38,611 bases of DNA from Pirellula sp. (GTDB lineage Bacteria > Planctomycetota > Planctomycetia > Pirellulales > Pirellulaceae). The notes beneath the pieces are model-generated. The model searched no databases. It saw only the letters and a list, made by a program, of their open reading frames with translations, and had not been told where the DNA came from. The translations under genes were made by a program, and so were the position numbers. This document shows, one piece after another, positions 34,395-38,611 of the stretch (within the stretch, counting starts at the first letter, position 1; each line of letters opens with the position of its first letter). The stretch covers positions 1 to 38,611 of the forward strand of contig JAJTID010000084.1 of NCBI GenBank assembly GCA_021300155.1, in the 5' to 3' direction.

Positions 34395-36076
34395 AACGCC
34401 GCCCGCTGCTTCTGGAACTTTTGCAAGATGTCTTTCAATGGATCATTGGTAGTGGAGTTGGAACCTCCCTTGAGATCGCGTTCACTCAGGCGGCGAACCG
34501 CGCCCTGGTTCTCGCTCTCTTGAGCGACTCGATACGCATCGATGATTGCGTTCGGTGGCAGCTCGTCTCCTGGTGGAATAAGAAAGAATCCTATACTGCG
34601 AGGTTGATAATTCACATCTTCGATCGGATTGGGACTGGTACCTGTTCGATCGATGGCAATGGATTGCAGGAATATTTCGTAGACACTCATATCATACAAA
34701 ACCATGGGTGGCACCGGAGTCGAATACTGCTGTTGTGTCCAGTTTCCGAACGCGTCTACTATCTCGACGTTCTCCACGATCGTACCACCGGCATCCCGTT
34801 CGATTTGCACTTGTTCTCGACCTCTCGCTGGTATGCGGAGCTTTTGCGGTGTTTTGGGATTACGTCGGTCCGCGAAAAGAACGAGCAACTCGTCTTGATG
34901 TGTGTTGGAGATCGTCGCTGTGATCGGTGCCAGTGGTGCATTGGGTACGTACTGTTGTTGCATGGTCCGGAATTGAGGTGCTGGCAATGAAAAGACCGGT
35001 TGCTGCGGGTACCAAATCTGCCATGGATCGTAGAGGATGGGTTGCAACATCAGTCCACCCGATTGCAAACAGGTCAATCCCATACCTGGATAGAGAACAC
35101 TTTCAAAACAATAGCCTCCCGCCTGAAAGGGGTTGATGCGCCACAATTGTTCACAACCGCCGTGGATTGGGTACAAACCTAGCGGGATGGATGAGCCGCC
35201 TCGCATGCCACCGCCACCAAAGGAGCCGCCTCTCGGAAATGCACCACCACCAAAGCTGGCCCCAGGAGGGAACCCGCCACGAAGCCTTCCCCCGGCAACC
35301 GCCATCCCGTCGGTACCGGGCAATCCGATCGCCATCCAGTTGTCTTGGACTCGCTGTTGCAATCGAAACATATCATTGCCAACCGGTGTGACATACCAAG
35401 CGGACATTTGGTCAACGGCCCGATCGACCAACCCCAAACGATCGCGTCCGGACATTGTCAAGAATTGCATACGGTTTGGTTGGCCAACTCCCATAAGCAA
35501 TGGAGTGGACTGTGGAAACTGGAGAGCAGATCCCGAGGCTTGACTCATCGTCGGCTGGGGACGTTGACTGGGGGTCGGCAGACTGCGGGGCAAACCTGGC
35601 GGGTCGAATGAGCCGCTCGGTAGAATTTCTTGTTCCGAACCAATCGCTCCGTTCTTCGCATGAACACTCATGCGGCTTGGCGAGAACTGTATTTTGCCTT
35701 GCTGCAATGTCCCGATCTGCATATTGCCCGAGCCACTCGCAGGCCATCGAATGATTTGCTGCAACTCCCGCGAACTGTAACCGATCCATCGTTGGTCGGG
35801 CGTATCGTAACGTGCGAGTCGCAAGTATACGTTCGGCTTTCCTGACGGATCCCGAATCACCAGTTGACTATCGGATAGTTCCGCAATGGATGGTTTGTCC
35901 AATCCCTGCGCTCGTAGTTCGTAGACTTTCGAGCCGCTCGCGTTTTCCTGGCCATAGCTCCATGCCTGGAGTGACAAACCAACGGTTAATAGAACGGATA
36001 CTCGCAACAGATCGGCACAGAAGCATCGGATTGCAAACAAGATTCTAGATTGGATTGCAGAAAAAGCATTTACCAT
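34391..36076 (-). CDS. Large secreted protein of unknown function with Gly-rich linker
   Basis: The 561-residue product has a signal peptide ending near 'SLQAWSYGQ'. A first domain (about residues 45-130) has 'VYELRAQGLDKPSIAELSDS'. A Ser/Pro/Gln-rich linker and a strongly Gly/Phe-rich patch near residue 275 ('GGFPPGASFGGGAFPRGGSF') separate the parts. The last 180 residues contain 'ISNTHQDELLVLFADRRNP' and 'LRIPARGREQVQIERDAGGT', which read as a beta-sandwich, and 'SIGFFLIPPGDELPPNAII'. I do not recognise a family. Because it is coupled to the prepilin-peptidase-like gene, an envelope or pilus-like assembly role is possible, but this is inference. Upstream, 42 nt away, is the isomerase/epimerase. 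Confidence 0.8.
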   Translation of the reverse strand: MVNAFSAIQSRILFAIRCFCADLLRVSVLLTVGLSLQAWSYGQENASGSKVYELRAQGLDKPSIAELSDSQLVIRDPSGKPNVYLRLARYDTPDQRWIGYSSRELQQIIRWPASGSGNMQIGTLQQGKIQFSPSRMSVHAKNGAIGSEQEILPSGSFDPPGLPRSLPTPSQRPQPTMSQASGSALQFPQSTPLLMGVGQPNRMQFLTMSGRDRLGLVDRAVDQMSAWYVTPVGNDMFRLQQRVQDNWMAIGLPGTDGMAVAGGRLRGGFPPGASFGGGAFPRGGSFGGGGMRGGSSIPLGLYPIHGGCEQLWRINPFQAGGYCFESVLYPGMGLTCLQSGGLMLQPILYDPWQIWYPQQPVFSLPAPQFRTMQQQYVPNAPLAPITATISNTHQDELLVLFADRRNPKTPQKLRIPARGREQVQIERDAGGTIVENVEIVDAFGNWTQQQYSTPVPPMVLYDMSVYEIFLQSIAIDRTGTSPNPIEDVNYQPRSIGFFLIPPGDELPPNAIIDAYRVAQESENQGAVRRLSERDLKGGSNSTTNDPLKDILQKFQKQRAAF

Positions 36077-36118
36077 GGTCGGTCTTCTGGTTCTGGTCGC
36101 GAATTCTCTAGACTTGAC

Positions 36119-37078
36119 TTAAGCCTTTCGAAGGAACGCGTTTCTCAACAATTCCAAACTCTTTGGAATCGCTTCTTTGTAATCTTCTTTTCCCTCAAAT
36201 TCGAGAGAAACCCAGCCTCGATAATTCGCTTTCTGCAAAATTCCAGCAATGCGCTGGTAATCTAACTCGAGCGTGTACCACTCGCCACCACCGTAATACG
36301 TCTTCGCTTGCAATAGGACTGTTTTTGCGGCCAGCTTTTCAAGCTTCGGATAGGGATCCTCTAAGAAGTTTCCTGTATCCAACGTTACTTGAAGGTAAGG
36401 TGATTGGATCGCATCGACGATTCGAAGCACTCCTTCGGGAGTCAGCCCCAATCCCCAATGGTTTTCTAATCCCAACACGACACCACATTTCTCGGCAGTC
36501 GGTAAACAATGCTGCAACGCATCGATGACCCATGGAAAGCCATCGTCCTCGGTGTAGCCAGCTAACGGCGGTTCTATTCCACGATTGGCCATCAAAGCAT
36601 CAAAGCTTTTGGTCGTTCCCCACCGACCGGTGTTGACTCGCATCGTCGGAATACCAAGCTTGTAACAAAGCTCGATCTGTCCGACCGTAAGCTCGATGTT
36701 CATCCTGCGGACTTCGGGATCTGGAGATACGAACCCTTGGTGTGTAGACATTCCGTACAAGGGTAAACCATGGACGAACGCGTGGCGTTTGATCGATTGG
36801 AGAGCCGAGTTGCTCAAGAGCTCCGTCTGCGAGAGTTGGTACAACAAAATCTCAACACCGTCGAAACCGCATTCGGCTGCGAAGTCGATACACTTGCGAA
36901 CATCCTTGAACTCATCGTTCTTAAATCTCCAGAGCGAGTAAGTGGAAACTCCGATGGGGTTCGTCGTCCGTGCACCTTTCGATCGCTCCGCTCCTTCGCT
37001 GCTTCCTCGCATCGCACCGAGTGTAGCCAACGAACCACAAACGGCAGCCAATTGATTTTGGAAAGTTCGACGATGCAT
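36119..37078 (-). CDS. Exported sugar phosphate isomerase/epimerase-like TIM-barrel protein
   Basis: The 319-residue protein starts MHRRTFQNQLAAVCGSLATL, a leader of Tat type (R-R-T-F), so it may be exported folded. The barrel strands follow: 'IGVSTYSLWRF', 'CGFDGVEILLYQL', 'LPLYGMSTHQG', 'IPTMRVNTGRWG', 'GVVLGLENHWGL' with the metal-ligand Glu, 'LQVTLDTGNFL', 'VLLQAKTYYGG' and 'YRGWVSLEFEGKED'. Glu, Asp and Glu ligands for a metal are kept. In planctomycetes such exported barrel proteins accompany carbohydrate breakdown; the substrate is unknown. GTGAGG seven bases upstream supports the ATG. It is probably the first gene of the run through the acetylesterase. Confidence 0.92.
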   Translation of the reverse strand: MHRRTFQNQLAAVCGSLATLGAMRGSSEGAERSKGARTTNPIGVSTYSLWRFKNDEFKDVRKCIDFAAECGFDGVEILLYQLSQTELLSNSALQSIKRHAFVHGLPLYGMSTHQGFVSPDPEVRRMNIELTVGQIELCYKLGIPTMRVNTGRWGTTKSFDALMANRGIEPPLAGYTEDDGFPWVIDALQHCLPTAEKCGVVLGLENHWGLGLTPEGVLRIVDAIQSPYLQVTLDTGNFLEDPYPKLEKLAAKTVLLQAKTYYGGGEWYTLELDYQRIAGILQKANYRGWVSLEFEGKEDYKEAIPKSLELLRNAFLRKA

Positions 37079-37200
37079 GATGAAACCTCACGGAACAAAA
37101 CAGCGAGATAGGATTTTGTTTCTACCTCCTATCATACCGAGGTTTCGAGCCGGCGAGCCGATCCACTACCAATTTGGACCGCTAGTTTATCGCGGCAGAT

Positions 37201-37329
37201 TGGATTTTGGAAAAATCCACTAAGTAGTGGACCATTCCATGGTCCATCTCTCGCATCAGATTTCGCGTCCCAATTTTTCTGGCAACTTTTCCATGCGAGG
37301 GATAGAGGAATGGATTTCGGAGAAATCCA
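37201..37329. repeat. Palindrome-rich element with two matching 19-bp hairpins
   Basis: Hairpin 1 (37201-37219) is TGGATTTTGGAAAAATCCA and hairpin 2 (37311-37329) is TGGATTTCGGAGAAATCCA: the same outer sequence, each with loop GGA. Between them lie a GGACCA-TTCCA-TGGTCC hairpin (37229-37245) and the inverted pair ATCTCTCGCAT / ATGCGAGGGAT. The structure suggests a small mobile element of MITE type. No gene is in 37079-37365. Confidence 0.78.
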
Positions 37330-37365
37330 CTACGATGATTGGCAATCTCTTAGGCCATTAAACAA

Positions 37366-38220
37366 CTACACGAGAAAATTACGTGTATCGATCGGACCAA
37401 TTCTTTTCCATTCATCATTCTCATCTTTGCGTTGATATTCAATCAAATGGTCGACCAGCGGGTCGGTGTATCGCTCTAGCCCGATCTCGTCAAGGATCGT
37501 CTTAATCGACTTTCCGTCAACTACTTTGAACAGTTTCCAAAAACGAAATACTTCCGCCCGATTCAGTACCAATTTGCTTCCATCCCATTCAAAGTACCGA
37601 TTCGTCCAATTGCCTGTATACGATCCATCCCAAGCAAATGTCTGTTCACACCACAGGTACCCTTCCTCGTTGAAGCAACTCCGTGTCCCAAGGATATGGT
37701 CATTCCCCTGCCAATAACTGACCGTCCGAACCAATCCGGACTCCCAGAACGTAACGGTTGCTCCAAAGCGACCCCCCTCGGCTTTCGATATTTCACCATA
37801 GTATCTAGGTGGTTCGATGGATTTATGTTCCACAGCCTTGTGTTGTTTCAGCCACGATTCCTCTGCCTCGATGTCAATGATCTGTGGTTTGACCGAGGAA
37901 GATTTTTGCAAATCAAACTTATGTTCGCTCTTGTACTCTTTGAAATCACCGTCGGTTACCGTCAACATCGTCAACAATGCGTCTCGATCTATAACTCTAG
38001 TCACTTCACTAGTCATATAGTGCATGTCCCAAAATCGACTTGCAAAATCTATCCAATGCATTGCAGTTCCATAGCTTCGTCCAGCGTATTCACACTCGCA
38101 GGACTCTAAGTTGGATGTGTCATGAAAGACGAGCTTCGGGCCAAATTGGATTCCGTTCTTAACAGCCACATAGGACTTTATCGATTTGTCTTCAAAATAG
38201 TCTATTTCGAACTTTATCAT
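37366..38220 (-). CDS. Orphan protein of unknown function
   Basis: From the ATG at 38220 (MIKFEIDYFEDKS) the product has 284 residues, with no signal peptide or membrane helix. It is rich in Lys, Glu, Tyr and Trp and reads as a mainly beta protein with MORN-like strand pairs in its second half ('YGEISKAEGGRFGATVTFWE', 'LVRTVSYWQGNDHILGTRSC', 'EEGYLWCEQTFAWDGSYTGN'). The last part is helical ('VVDGKSIKTILDEIGLERYT'). I recognise no named family. Its base composition looks more A+T-rich than its neighbours and it lies next to the palindrome-rich element, so recent gain is possible. A longer start at 38250 is less likely because of its basic non-conserved tail. Confidence 0.78.
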   Translation of the reverse strand: MIKFEIDYFEDKSIKSYVAVKNGIQFGPKLVFHDTSNLESCECEYAGRSYGTAMHWIDFASRFWDMHYMTSEVTRVIDRDALLTMLTVTDGDFKEYKSEHKFDLQKSSSVKPQIIDIEAEESWLKQHKAVEHKSIEPPRYYGEISKAEGGRFGATVTFWESGLVRTVSYWQGNDHILGTRSCFNEEGYLWCEQTFAWDGSYTGNWTNRYFEWDGSKLVLNRAEVFRFWKLFKVVDGKSIKTILDEIGLERYTDPLVDHLIEYQRKDENDEWKRIGPIDTRNFLV

Positions 38221-38364
38221 CTCATCCCGTTTCTTTCTCGTTCTCGGCAAGCGTCTTCATGGGTTCGAGCCAAATTCGAACGATTGGGACGTAGCGCTAC
38301 TTCGATCGATTGTTTTCGTTCCGAATGAGAGACGCTTGTCGATGGCAACTAGCCGATCAAACCG

Positions 38365-38611
38365 TCAGCCGAGTGTCCTAGCTTCGGAGTATTGCTGAAC
38401 AATCTCGATCGCTTGAAGCATCGCCTTTCGGTCGATCTCGTGAACTGAGATACAACCGCCCACTCCTCGCAGCATTGTCACTGTCAATCGTCCTCCCAAG
38501 TGTTGACGGAACTCTTCGAGTCCATCGAACAAAGCATCAGAGGAAACGGCCGGATCGAAGATGGGTAGCCCCAACTCGGTCAAGACCTTGAGCGTGGCCA
38601 TCATATCAGAT
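38365..38611 (-). CDS. 3-dehydroquinate-synthase-family protein, C-terminal part
   Basis: The frame is open to the right edge, so only the last 81 or so residues are seen. They read 'MATLKVLTELGLPIFDPAV', 'LFDGLEEFRQHLGGRLTVTM' and 'VGGCISVHEIDRKAMLQAI'. This matches the end of the EboD/2-epi-5-epi-valiolone-synthase branch of the sugar-phosphate cyclases, in which a 'GLEEFREHLGG-x-L-x-x-x-L' helix is followed by 'V-H-E-I-D'. Standard aroB has a different ending. In other bacteria, EboD-like proteins belong to the eustigmatophyte/bacterial ebo operon, which helps export natural products to the periplasm. Whether other ebo genes lie beyond the edge cannot be seen. Confidence 0.62.
   Translation of the reverse strand, partial: SDMMATLKVLTELGLPIFDPAVSSDALFDGLEEFRQHLGGRLTVTMLRGVGGCISVHEIDRKAMLQAIEIVQQYSEARTLG

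Overview
The window looks like chromosome of a planctomycete, probably of the Pirellulaceae (Rhodopirellula-like) group. The basis is gene content: a DUF1559 protein with a prepilin-type N-terminus and an H-X9-DG tail, a sigma/FecR pair of the Rhodopirellula/Verrucomicrobium type, a secreted sulfatase, ThuA-like, DUF1080 and sialate O-acetylesterase-like proteins, and sugar isomerase/epimerases. G+C looks close to 50%, genes are loosely spaced on both strands, and palindromic dispersed repeats occupy the gaps. No species assignment is possible from the sequence alone.

Layout. 1-4.3 kb (minus): the N-terminal part of a secreted beta-helix protein, a two-domain FGE-fold protein with a decayed copy of its module beside it, a DUF1559 protein, a small lipoprotein, and the stump of a second DUF1559 gene. 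4.5-6.7 kb (plus): an ECF sigma factor overlapping a FecR-type membrane protein. 6.7-14.1 kb: thioredoxin-like protein, two alpha/beta hydrolases, ThuA-like protein, metallophosphoesterase, DUF5989 protein, a relic of a C45-type acyltransferase, larB and pyroglutamyl peptidase. 14.3-18.4 kb (plus): secreted leucine-rich-repeat protein, Pro-rich secreted protein, cysteine-desulfurase-like enzyme and EVE-domain protein. 18.5-20.7 kb: DUF1080 protein followed by about 1.5 kb of decayed DNA holding a hairpin repeat, one broken gene and a truncated sigma factor. 20.7-31.2 kb is mixed housekeeping and surface functions: 2-oxoacid dehydrogenase E2, a TIM-barrel isomerase, lipoprotein, sulfatase, acyl-lipid desaturase, GNAT-like protein, ribosomal protein S20, Lgt, and a protein with a GGDEF-like tail. 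31.2-37.1 kb (minus) is a likely operon: isomerase/epimerase, large secreted protein, degenerate prepilin peptidase, sialate O-acetylesterase. The right end has a palindrome-rich element, an orphan protein and the C-terminus of a 3-dehydroquinate-synthase-family enzyme.

How the genes fit together. Many products carry signal peptides, lipoboxes or a Tat-like leader, so much of the window serves the cell envelope and scavenging of sulfated or acetylated polysaccharides (sulfatase, acetylesterase, beta-helix protein, DUF1080). Lgt would lipidate the lipoproteins seen here, and a prepilin peptidase would be needed for the DUF1559 protein, although the copy present appears to have lost its catalytic aspartates. 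I do not see a phage, CRISPR array, tRNA/rRNA gene, intact transposase or clear defence island. The most unusual material is the set of gene relics beside intact relatives, the nested palindromic repeats, the tandem repeat abutting the larB start codon, the Lgt insertion and the degenerate prepilin peptidase.
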